A stretch of 64,000 bases of DNA from Guyanagaster necrorhizus. Taxonomy: Eukaryota; Basidiomycota; Agaricomycetes; Agaricales; Physalacriaceae. The DNA is taken from the NCBI RefSeq assembly GCF_019112545.1, contig NW_025064904.1, positions 248,001-312,000 of the forward strand, given 5' to 3'. Below are positions 54,721 to 64,000 of the stretch, piece by piece (the stretch's first letter is position 1; each line of letters begins with the position of its first letter). A program made the position numbers and the translations under genes. The notes beneath the pieces are model-generated. The model was given only the letters and a program-made list of their open reading frames with translations. It searched no databases and was not told the DNA's origin.

Positions 54721-56573
54721 CTAGCTTGCATCGCTTTCGTAAGGCTGGGGCAGGGCTGTCGAATCAATAGCTTTGAATACAATCTCAAGGGACGTCTCGA
54801 AATGCATAAAGACTGGCACACCTCCACTGATGAGGAATTTATACAAGAACAAAGGCGGGAACAGCATATATGACAACTTGACGCGTCTGTACCAAGGAAG
54901 AACAGCAACTAGGGACTGGCTGCACGTAATCCATCTCTTGGTTAGTCTTCGGGCTACCACCGCACCGCCGCGAATTGTCGTTCGATCATGGCTAGGATTG
55001 AGAACGGCTTGATATAAGGTTTGAGTTTCGTGGATGATCACAAAGTCTGCAGGATCGCCCTTTTGAGGGAACAGGCCTTGAGGTAGATCGCTTGGAGCAA
55101 TCCCCAGTGCGCGCTTCGAGGTCAATGTTACAGAACGCTATGTGTAATAATATGAAACAGCAAGTTGACAAGGTAGGAAGTTACTGACTATTAAGGTCCT
55201 GATATCTCCAGGAGTGGCAGACTGGAAGAGCGCAACGCCGAGGGTACACAAGGCAAGCGGATCCACCGATCCTTGAGGTGTAAATGCGTTTTCGATGTTG
55301 TTGACGCTCATGGCGATCTGCAAGTCATATTTACGCGCAATGTAAGGAACGCGGAGCGTGCTTCTGGGTGGACCGAGAGGTTTATCCATATCCCTGCGGC
55401 CTTGCATGTACAGGTCAGAGTTGGGTAGACCGACGAGCGTAATGGGGAGCTTTCCAATAGCCTGCTGGAGTTCTTGCCATTGGTCCGGAGTGAACAGTTG
55501 TAGACGGGTTGCATGCCCGATGGTAATGCCACGGTATGATTCATTGTCAATAGGAAGCCAACCGCCAATTCTCTTTGCCTCCCGGATAACCTCCCAAATG
55601 AGCGGCTCAGTATTTGGATCGACATTATAGTCTAGATGAAAGTCGGCATGAAGACCCATTTGAGCTGCTAGCTCCAAGATCAGAGTGATATTTTTCTTCG
55701 CTTGGTCAATATTTGCCTCGACGTAAGGGGCCGAACCAATGGCTTCTACCTCAGGATCTTCGAGAGCCTGTTTCAGAAAGCGATAATTGGAACCGGGCGT
55801 TGTATCCGCGACAAAGTCAAACAACGGTTCTTGCGCAAACACTGTTACGGTGAACAAGATTCGTAACAAACAAAGGAGCGAGAGCTGACCAGCGATCTGT
55901 ACATTACACGCTGTTTTGAATTCATTCCTCAATCTGACCGCTGCTGCGAGAGAGGATAGCCCAACGATGGAGTCGACCTCAACATGAGCTCGCATTGAAG
56001 TAACGCCGCATTCGATGCTTTCGCGTACAAGTCGTCTTCCGCGCCGTAGAAGGTCGTCTGGATCGTAACGAAAATCTTGCTTGGCGCGAGCTGTTACCTT
56101 CATGGCCTCCGTGAAATCCCTTGGTAATGATAGGACTGAGATAGACATTAAGGACGAGGATAACGCACCCGATTTCACATTTACAACGGTCCAGTATGAA
56201 GCACTTGTCGAGATGGATGTGAGAATGACACAGGCTGGACGGGTTAACGTCCAACTTGTTCGGCAAATGACGCGACTCACGAAGGTAACAGCAAGCTCCC
56301 TTTCGCATCAAATTCCGGCAGAGGCACATCATTGCTTCCGTCCGATAACGACACCTGCTTCACTTTCTTTCCTCTGCACTCTACTGTCCACAGCTGCTCC
56401 GCCATCGCATTGTCTGTGTGTGCAAGTCGTACATTCTTGATGATAAGGGTGCTCTGGGGAACGTCTGCTCGATCAACCGTTGCCTCTGCTAAGGAGCTGT
56501 CTGCACTTTCAAGAGGCTCTCTCCACCATTTTTGAATCCATTGGAGGCCAAACGGTTCCATGAAGACGTGATG
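54721..56573 (-). CDS. cytosine deaminase-like amidohydrolase
   Basis: Start taken at MEPFGLQWIQKWW (56573); an upstream in-frame ATG at 56654 adds 27 residues. The N-terminal amidohydrolase strand TLIIKNVRLAHTD precedes the first metal motif LCHSHIHLDKCF (H-x-H). After an intron come DFTEAMKVTARAKQDF and GVTSMRAHVEVDS. Then GLHADFHLDYNVD, GITIGHATRL (further metal-site His), and SVNNIENAFTPQGSVDPLAL, where relatives of bacterial CodA have Asp at the last ligand. It ends with SKRALGIAPSDLPQG, ADFVIIHETQTL and an unusual hydrophobic C-terminal stretch, stopping at 54721. It hydrolyses C-N bonds of ring compounds; the substrate is unknown. Confidence 0.82.
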
Positions 56574-56731
56574 AGTGCGGATGAGAGGGGCGATATTGCG
56601 TGGTTGGTTATACTTAGGTACCTGACCTAAGTATGATGACATAGCTTTATTCAACCGCTCATCCGTTCGCGCCGTCTATTTAAAACGTGCGCAGTCTTTC
56701 GGCAATTTTATCTGTTTCCCTCCACTATACG

Positions 56732-57847
56732 ATGAGCTGCCCAAACTGCTTTAAAGGCGAGATATTGGCTGGCGAACCAACAGGAACGATTTCCATCCAA
56801 GGAGCTTACTATGCGCAAAGTTCCGAACCCTCGACGCGTGCTGTGCTACTGCTCACGGATATCTTTGGTCTTCGACTCAAAAATTCCAAGATTCTCGCCG
56901 ACTTCTTTGCTGAACAGTTGAAGTGTGATGTTTGGGTCCCAGACCTTTTCGATGGTGAGCTCAACTTTGCGACCAAGTGTCCTTTGTTCTCTCACAATGT
57001 CTCACTACAGGCAAGCCACCTGTGGAGGTTCATGAAATGAAAATTCCGGAACGTGTTGGCGAGAAAATCGGATTCTTTGGATATCTCACATTCTTCTGGA
57101 TTTTTTTGAAACGCTTTCCCCTTGTTATACGTAGTCGGCCAAGCGTGGTGGATCAGAGAGTGACTACTGTGAGTTTGGAGCTACCTCTCCAAAAATTATC
57201 ATCCTCTCACACATGTTCTCAGTTCATAAACGCACTGAAAGCAGAGAAAAAGTACGAAAAGCTAGGTGCCGTTGGGTTGGTCTCCCTACAGTCCTTTTTC
57301 GCCCTGACGTTAACTCTACTACCTCCAGATACTGCTTTGGAGGAGCCGTCGCTGTGAGGATCGGAGCCACGAACCTCTTCGATACTATTGTTGTCTGCCA
57401 TCCCGGCGGGTTGTCCACTGAACAGTTTAAAGCGCTCAAGGTATTCATCGTCAGGGGGAAATTTTGTCCATAAGGACTGACATTATGTCAGGTGCCTTCT
57501 TCTTGGGCTTGCGCTGAAGGTTTGATCTTGATTTGGGCCACAGGGAATGGTCTAACGTGTGCTTTCAGAGGACATGGGCTTCAAACCTGCTGCACGCGCC
57601 GCCGCCGAAGCAGAACTGGCGGGAAGAAAGGGAAAACCGAACTTTGTAGAATACGAGTTCATTGACCACAAGGGTATGTCTTTTGGCAAGCTACTTCGTG
57701 ACATTCAAATTAAACCGAATGATCTTTCCAGGGACCACTCATGGATTTGCAGCTCGGCCGAACCTAGCTTACCCAGAGGTGAAGGCGGGTTTTGAGGCTG
57801 CTTTGCAGCAGACTGTTGAGTGGTTCAAGAAGACGTTACTGGCATAA
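56732..57847 (+). CDS. dienelactone hydrolase family protein, copy 1
   Basis: ATG at 56732 (MSCPNCFKGEILAGEP). Exon blocks: GTISIQGAYYAQSSEP, AVLLLTDIFGLRLKNSKILA, CDVWVPDLFDG; then KIPERVGEKIGFF; FINALKAEKKYEKLGAVG; YCFGGAVAVRIGAT with the nucleophilic Cys; DTIVVCHPGGLS; a block with EDMGFKPAARAA (probable Asp); and GTTHGFAARPNLAYPEV with the catalytic His. It ends FKKTLLA at 57847. DLH enzymes open dienelactones in aromatic breakdown, but fungal members often have other ester substrates. It is the 5' member of a tandem pair. Confidence 0.9.
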
Positions 57848-58075
57848 TAATGTCATTAGCTGCAAGCCTCCATATATCATGCTTTTGGATATTCTCTTTT
57901 CGAATGTTTTGACCTGATGTGAATATATTCAGCCGATTTTGTCCCTTGGGACCTTTCTTTTTGTACCAATGAACTCTTGCAAGTCGCGATCACAGTCCAA
58001 GCGTGAACAGGTGCACGTGACCGTAAAAACCGATTTGGAAGTTCCTGGATCTTCTTTGTTATTTCCACACCCTCG

Positions 58076-59171
58076 ATGAGCTGTCCAGACTGTTTTAGAG
58101 GTGCTGCCCTATCTGGCGAGCCCAAAGGAACAATCTCGGATGTTAATGGGGCATACTTGGCTAGTCGTCCCAGCTCGTCCCGCGCTGTGGTCCTACTCTC
58201 CGATATCTTTGGTCTCGACCTTCCCAATCCCAAGCTTCAAGCAGATTTCTTCTCAGAACAGCTGGGTTGCGATGTGTGGGTTCCCAACATGTTCAATGGT
58301 GAAGTTTTTCCCCCCTATTCTTGGCCCTGGATGTAACTTGTTCAGGAAATGCACCCGTTAGGCCTGAACAAATGAGGATGCCAGAACGCGCCGGCCAGAG
58401 GTTCTCGTTGTGGGATTGGATCAAAATTATTTGGGTCGCGTTACCCACTCTTCCCGCTATATACCGCAACAGGGCTTCAGTTACCGATCGGAGAGTTCGA
58501 AGTGTCCGATCTCTTAATATTAGTGGTGGAGCGTTCTGATGCTTATGTCTTTATTATAGTTCATCGATAAACTCAAGTCGACCAAGAAGTATGATAAAAT
58601 TGGAGCCGTGGGGTGTGTAAAGCTCCGCACGACATTTTCTACTATGTTTACAGACTTCAGGTACTGCTTCGGTGGAGCTACTGCCATTAAGTTCGGTGCC
58701 ACTGGGTTGTTCGATACCATTGTCGTCTGCCATCCTGCAAAATTTAGTATGGATGAGCTGAAAGCCATCAAGGTCATACCCTCTCCACTTAACGTCACCT
58801 GTTTCCATTCAGCTGACTTGTCTAGGTTCCCTCTTCTTGGGTGTGTGCGGAGGGTACGTTAGCTTGTTTCGGCCAGCACATAGTTTTGAGATCTTTTTAG
58901 ATGACATGATCTTTGGTCATGACTTCCGACTGAAGGCAGAGGCCGCCATGGCTGGACGGAAGGATGGAGTTGCGTATGAGTTCAGAGACTATAAGGGTCA
59001 GTTCTTTCATACCATGATGGCAGGATTCGCATTGATATACTTTGTGAAGGCACGACCCACGGCTTTGCGGCACGTCCTAACACCGACTATCCTGAGGTAA
59101 AGGAGGCGTATGAAGACACATTGCAACAGACCGTAGAATGGTTCAAGAAAACTTTGACTTCAAGCTCGTGA
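58076..59171 (+). CDS. dienelactone hydrolase family protein, copy 2
   Basis: Tandem paralogue of the gene at 56732 with the same exon plan. MSCPDCFRGAALSGEP is followed by VVLLSDIFGLDLPNPKLQA, CDVWVPNMFNG, RMPERAGQRFSLWDW, FIDKLKSTKKYDKIGAVG, YCFGGATAIKFGAT, DTIVVCHPAKFSMDEL, and GTTHGFAARPNTDYPEV, ending TLTSSS at 59171. The Cys and His of the catalytic triad are kept. The two proteins are clearly alike but well diverged, so the duplication is old. Only 229 nt separate the first stop and the second ATG. Confidence 0.9.
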
Positions 59172-59325
59172 ATTGGCGTCGCCTTAACCGTCCTCTTTTA
59201 TATTCGTTTTGTCGCTATGTGTTACGCAACGACAGGATATTGAAAGATAGCTACTCCCCAGAATGGTCGAACCAGCCGACCTTTTATAACCAAGTTGGTT
59301 TCAGAATCATCGCATCTCTTACTTT

Positions 59326-61203
59326 TCACTTCTCTCTAGTCAAATCATCTGTGTCCCTCCAGCTGCGCAGAAGCGTCTGTTTGATACTTCCCAACCCCCG
59401 GCGCTCGTCCTCAGCGTGTTGATATTCTGATTGGCCCTTGACAAGTTCAGCTGCCGTACGCCGATCTCCCGGTGCGAAAGGTTGGTTCCAGGCAGTGAAG
59501 ATGAAGGAAGAAGGGTCTGGTAACGGGTGAGCGGTGATTTCCTGAAGTTCTCGCTGTATAGATAAACAAAATCCATCGAGGTCTAGGTCGTTGAGATCAT
59601 AGTTGAATGGATTCTCACTAACAGAATGCTGAGTGCCCGTTCGTCTGCAATAGTAAAATTACGTACATTTCCTGACCAATTTCAAGGAAACCAAGAAGGA
59701 GGAAGGATGAAAACGCTGTTCCGGGGATTGTCAGGTATTTGAAGTTGTCGAAGATTTGGAACTGCCCAAAGAGTGTCAGAGTAGAGTAAGGACAAGGAAG
59801 AAGCAACAAACGGGAAGGAGGAATAGGTACACCCAAAGAGACATTCGCAGATGCATTTGATACGCAAATGGAAGCGGCGTGTTCGCGATTCGTGCAAGGT
59901 TGCTCAACGTATCTTGGAGCGCGCAAATGTTGTTGACGATGCCCGAGGCAATGGGTGGCTGAACGACGCCAGAACGTATGATGTCTGTAAGATAGCTTAG
60001 CATACAACAGCGCTGAGAAGAGAGATATAGACAATTCGCGTAATCCGACAGATAAATTGTGATCTGCAAAGGTACATTGCTCTCTTCGATTTTTGGCCTA
60101 ATTTTTCTTCCCAGAGCATTCCGTGAAGCGCCTTCAATGACGCTCTTCTTCGTTCGAGTTAACTGTTTTGCGATCCATTTAAAGATCAGAAGGAAGGGAA
60201 CATAATCGTAAACACTGGTATTTGGAGGGTTACGAGCGGGTTTGAGCGGTCGATGACTGAAGACATCAGGGAGAGCTTTTTCGGGGTCGAACGTCTTCGG
60301 TTTCGGCGTACGTTTTCCTAATGAGTGCCAGCCTAATGACGACGGAGCAGGAGAGGCCGAAAAACTGGGAGGGGCTGATTCCGGTCTTGGGGTCGGCGTA
60401 GCGTGGATTTTGTGGTTGTAGGGGTGTTCACCGTCTTCGGAGGCCTGCCAGAGAGGGAGCATATCGGTGTAGCTTGTCGCCGCTTCTGATGCAAATTTGG
60501 GCAAAAACGAGATGAGGGGGTAGAGATCTTCATAGTAGACACCCGTCTCGCCTCGTAGGAAGTGCTATCCAATCCCAACAGGGATTAGAAGAAAGTAATA
60601 ACAGGGTTACTCGGTAAGAAGTACCTTGACAGAAACAGCAAAGGCTTGGATCAAGTTGATCATTGTCTTCTTCTCGATGATACTCTCAAGTGCAGTCTGC
60701 TTCGACCCATCCTGTCTCAATGGTCTATCATTAGGAATATGAATCCAGATCTGACGCGATGTTAGCCCTAAGGCGAGGCCTGCTTTGACGACAGAACGTA
60801 CCATTTGGGTGAGGTTCCGAGACGTGATTGATAAATTTGACCACAATTTTCTCCCATCCTGGTATCTAACAGCGTGTTAGATGACAGAATGAACAGACAC
60901 ACAAGACAGCGGACCTCTCATATGCAGAGGACGTCCTGAACGATATCACCAAACCGAGGACAGTACCCAGTACAGTCAATAATTGCGGGTTAACCGCCAA
61001 AGAGTGTGGTGTTTTAATGGATACAAACGTCACCACTGTACAAAAATAAACGTTAAAACGACGAAAAACGGGTGCATGACCACAGACTTACTGGTTGCTA
61101 CGGCGGTAAAAAACAACACCTCCGGCCAGATGTCATTGATCACGGTCGCATTAAACTTCTTCAACGTCCACTTGCCTCGAAGGACGGGGTTATAGGCAAC
61201 CAT
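59326..61203 (-). CDS. bestrophin-like anion channel (UPF0187), intact copy
   Basis: Starts MVAYNPVLRGKWTLKKF at 61203. Blocks across exons: DIWPEVLFFTAVATM, HSLAVNPQLLTVLGTVLGLV, SFRTSSAYERYQDGRKLWSN, SITSRNLTQM, IWIHIPNDRPLR, LESIIEKKTMINLIQAFAVS, FLRGETGVYYEDLYPLISFL. Then comes a Pro/Ser-rich loop, VPFLLIFKWIAKQLTRTK, ITIYLSDYANCLY, PPIASGIVNNICALQDTLSN, HLRMSLWVYLFLLP and TIPGTAFSSFLLLGFLEIGQ, ending at 59326 (DDLTREK). Fungal bestrophin-like proteins are putative anion channels. Intron 2 (60866-60914, 49 nt) contains the point at which the left-hand copy is broken. All splice sites checked are GT-AG. Confidence 0.88.
60465..60882 (-). repeat. inverted duplication, segment Y (right, intact copy)
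   Basis: Partner of 5449-5864. Here it is continuous with segment X inside the intact bestrophin-like gene. Confidence 0.85.
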
Positions 61204-62571
61204 GGCGAAGTGAAGCCTTTCTGAGGGTCGACCAGCGAGGGTTCAAGGAGAGGAAAGGAGAAACACAAGAAGGACAAGGGACCCGAAATGAGGAAAGGGA
61301 CGAAACATTAATTCTGGCATCATTTATATATGTGAGAACTTTCCCGTGGGCGCCCATCTACGATGATCAGGGTAACTAGTGCGTGATGGGTCGGTTGACG
61401 ATGATACTCTGGCTGCCCTGTCATGGAAGACACTTACGCGTCTTGAATGCATCAAAACGAAAAAAACCTGCGTGTCGAGGTAGTCAATTTTCAAACAGGG
61501 CTGACTGGATTTGTGGTGAAACTAATAACGAAGGGTTAGGACGAGGGGGATCACATGCCCCGTACAATGCGCGTCAGCGGATGTTGATCAAAATTCGACG
61601 CCGCTCATTGACAACTGCTGTCCCTTGAACGGACGATGAACATTGTTGTACAGCTACAAAGGCCCTACATGGAGAGAGCACAGCTATCACATGCGCTTAT
61701 GAAAACTGAGGTGAGGCATGATTAGTGGCCTTGTCGTGGCCGGATGAAAAGTATCCGTCCGTTATCGACTCCCCGAGAGAACGTTCTCGATATTTTTAAT
61801 GCGTGATACATCACATCTCTGGCCAACATTTCAATGGGAGGGATATTTTGCACATTGCAGGCAGTGTGATATTATGAGATGTATGCATGATTTGAGAAAG
61901 CATCCAAGGGCCTCAGATCACACGACAGTGTAACCTTTGATAACTCGTCCCTTGCCTAGTCGGAGGGTAGCATGTAGTATTGAAAACATCTAGTTGAGGC
62001 TGGCGGAAATAACCAACACGACTGTCATACCGACACGGCTATGAAAGCTTTCGAGGGATCGATCAGTAGCGTTAAGAGAAAGCACCCCAAATCAGCAGTT
62101 CCCGTTCTGATTACTGAAGACCCTGGGTGGGACTTCATGACATTAAAATAGCATACACTGGTACACAAAGTGGACTTGTATCGCGTTTTCTGGGCAACAG
62201 ATAGTCGTAAGTCATCGACCTACAGGAGCAAGTGGAGCACTCACAGCAACAGTACCTAAACTACGGTCCGATGACTTGAGTGCTCGGTATCTTCCAACAA
62301 AGTTCAGGCATCAGAGCCAGGGATTATCGAGATTAGATATTTGAAGAAAGACCGATGTTCGAGCACCACCAGACACAATAACAGCCAAGACTCTAGAACG
62401 GAAGGTTCGAATAAGAGACTCCATATATGGAGAACATGTAGTGCGCCGCCCTTCGTTCTTATTCCACTGTAAGTTGTTGGAGGCAGAGCGGGACTGAAAC
62501 AATCCCCATTAGAAGTGGCACAGAACTTTCCCTTACTCATGAATCCTTTTACAGAGTTTATGTACTTGGTG
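60885..62571 (-). repeat. inverted duplication, segment X (right, intact copy)
   Basis: Partner of 9359-11016. Covers bestrophin exons 1-2 and about 1.4 kb upstream. Apart from the bestrophin exons no gene was recognised. The upstream frames differ between the two copies by small indels, which speaks against their being coding. Confidence 0.87.
61323..61330 (-). promoter_or_regulatory. TATA-like element of bestrophin gene
   Basis: TATATAAA on the minus strand, 120 nt upstream of the ATG at 61203. It is kept in the left copy at 10571-10578, but it is rather far from the start codon. Confidence 0.35.
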
Positions 62572-64000
62572 ACAAAAGACCAAGCCAGGAACGTGGCAAA
62601 TGCCTTTGAAGGCGTCGACCAATAGCAAACGTCAAAAAAGTTACATAGCAAGGACACTTCAGCGGAGTACTAACCAGTAGAAGTAACGAGTTTCTGATCC
62701 AATATTCGGCCAAGGTGACGACTAGACGTATGTAAACTGTGCCTTGGGCACCATCAAGCATGTATGATGTGCCAACTAAACACGAAATATTGAGGACTCA
62801 ACTTGGCTCTGCGACTAACAGGGATCATGACAGCATACGCTGTCAAGTACAATTGCGGAGTAAAGTTGCTAGTCTGGTTATGGTTCAAAGGCTTATTCTG
62901 ACCAAGTCAAGTGGTATCTTACCGACAATCGCTCATTCTGTCAACGCTATTTTGTCGTCTGTCACGGTAAGAAATATTCGAGGAGACGGAACTGGGAGAA
63001 GTTCCTAGACGTCATGGTAACCTGATGAACGGGGAAAATGCCCTGAAGCACGCACCTAAAAGTCGCATTTTTTCAGACGGGCTAGTCATTGAATTGCTGT
63101 ATCGTCGGTGCGAATCCTACGAATGTGAGACAGTCACACAAGGAATCCACATGCTTGAAGATGACCATCTCAATCGAGATACCTTCGTTCATCGGTTATT
63201 GACAGTCAATCCCAGCTCTACGCTTGCGTGGCTTCACCATAAAGTTCCTAAAATTTGAGAACGCGGTGGTTTGATGACGATGAAATCACTGAACGAGGAG
63301 GCCTAGGTCTAATCCTTGTCATGTTGTCCTAGCAAGCATTGTGAAGGGCAAGTAGGTATCGGTATTGCGGTCCGAAATGCCGATCCGACCGCAGTTTCCT
63401 CCACGCGTTCTGTACAAAAGCTGCAATGCATATCTCTCTGAACAACGTCGGAAGTTGATCGTGAAATCTGGGGCACCGTTGCCCGACCCTGAATCGGATT
63501 TGGTGTTATAGACAACGAGGAGCATATGGCCACTTGAAGGGCTAAAAGGCACTTAATAACTGCGTCGGGAAGAAAGGGTGTTAGTTCCCGAGTCATTTTC
63601 TCTGGGAATCATCCACCCCCCTGCGATTAGCCGGGTGCTTGGCCTTTCCTCCGATCTGAATCTGCGACTTTCCCGTGTTCGAGGGTACATCGCCAAGAGG
63701 CGGGGACCGTATTCCACATTGTAATGTCAGCCAGAGTGTTTGTGACACGGCATGGGCACGTACTCAGACTTCTGGGAGATTTTCAAGTCGAAGACGTTGA
63801 TAGATGGGCGTTTTAGTGGAATGGGTATCCGCAGGAGTTAGAAGGTGGGATAGTTATTCTGAAGCCGGGGTGCATTTCGAATCCGTAGATAAGCTAGATT
63901 GAGACTGATGTGGTTCTAATGATGGAGATGTCCGGATCCATCGCCCATATACCATAATTTCGCGGTGAAGGCAACGGCAGGCTAAAGATGCTGGAGCAGC
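62572..64000. other. right edge, no gene recognised
   Basis: Short frames on both strands, such as minus 62558-62761, plus 62739-63008 and 63025-63258, and minus 63309-63596, without recognisable domains. Partial or decayed genes cannot be ruled out. Confidence 0.4.

Noticed and set aside
54773..55012. 79-residue plus-strand frame
   Set aside because: Antisense to the last exon of the amidohydrolase gene.

Overview
This 64 kb window is nuclear DNA from a filamentous basidiomycete, most likely an Agaricomycete. The genes are dense and cut by many 45-66 nt introns, mostly GT-AG. The families also point there: F-box/leucine-rich proteins, DUF6533 and DUF6534 membrane proteins, an Rax1-like RGS protein, SAGA subunit Sgf29, and an Atg26-type sterol glucosyltransferase with GRAM/PH-like regions. 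No bacterial operons, CRISPR arrays or tRNA genes were seen.

Left part (1-23 kb): 3' part of SGF29; an EF-hand-like gene divergent from a small heat-shock gene (HSP20); a histone-fold gene of the Dpb3/CHRAC type. Then comes a rearranged block, 5449-11016, holding two pieces of a bestrophin-like gene around a nucleolin-like gene that has lost its 5' part, a nucleotidyltransferase-like gene and a hypothetical gene. After it follow a decayed gene, an F-box gene, RPS19 with an acidic tail, a frameshifted hemerythrin-like pseudogene, a Plk4-type polo-box gene without a kinase domain, and a DUF6534 membrane protein split into many small exons.

Middle (23-48.3 kb): mostly ordinary housekeeping and regulatory genes. 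They are a 2-oxoglutarate/Fe(II) dioxygenase divergent from Mps1 kinase, an F-box gene, a single-pass membrane protein divergent from a DUF6533 receptor-like protein, a VHS-GAT (GGA-like) sorting adaptor, nitronate monooxygenase convergent with a BCP-type peroxiredoxin, DAHP synthase (shikimate pathway entry), sterol 3-beta-glucosyltransferase, and an ornithine/arginine-type mitochondrial carrier.

Right part (48.3-64 kb): an Rax1-like RGS membrane protein, a dihydroflavonol-reductase-like SDR, a cytosine-deaminase-like amidohydrolase, two tandem dienelactone hydrolases, and the intact bestrophin-like channel gene on the minus strand (59326-61203) with its upstream region.

The most striking structure is the relation between the intact bestrophin locus (60465-62571, minus) and the left block. 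The two left pieces (9359-11016 and 5449-5864, plus strand) together rebuild that 2.1 kb unit almost base for base, but in swapped order. The outer ends of the left block meet at one point inside the bestrophin second intron. That is what is expected if a circular molecule made of the bestrophin unit plus the 3.5 kb nucleolin segment opened inside the intron and inserted. A chimeric assembly is the main alternative. The second notable locus is the Plk4-like gene, which keeps all three polo boxes but has no kinase.
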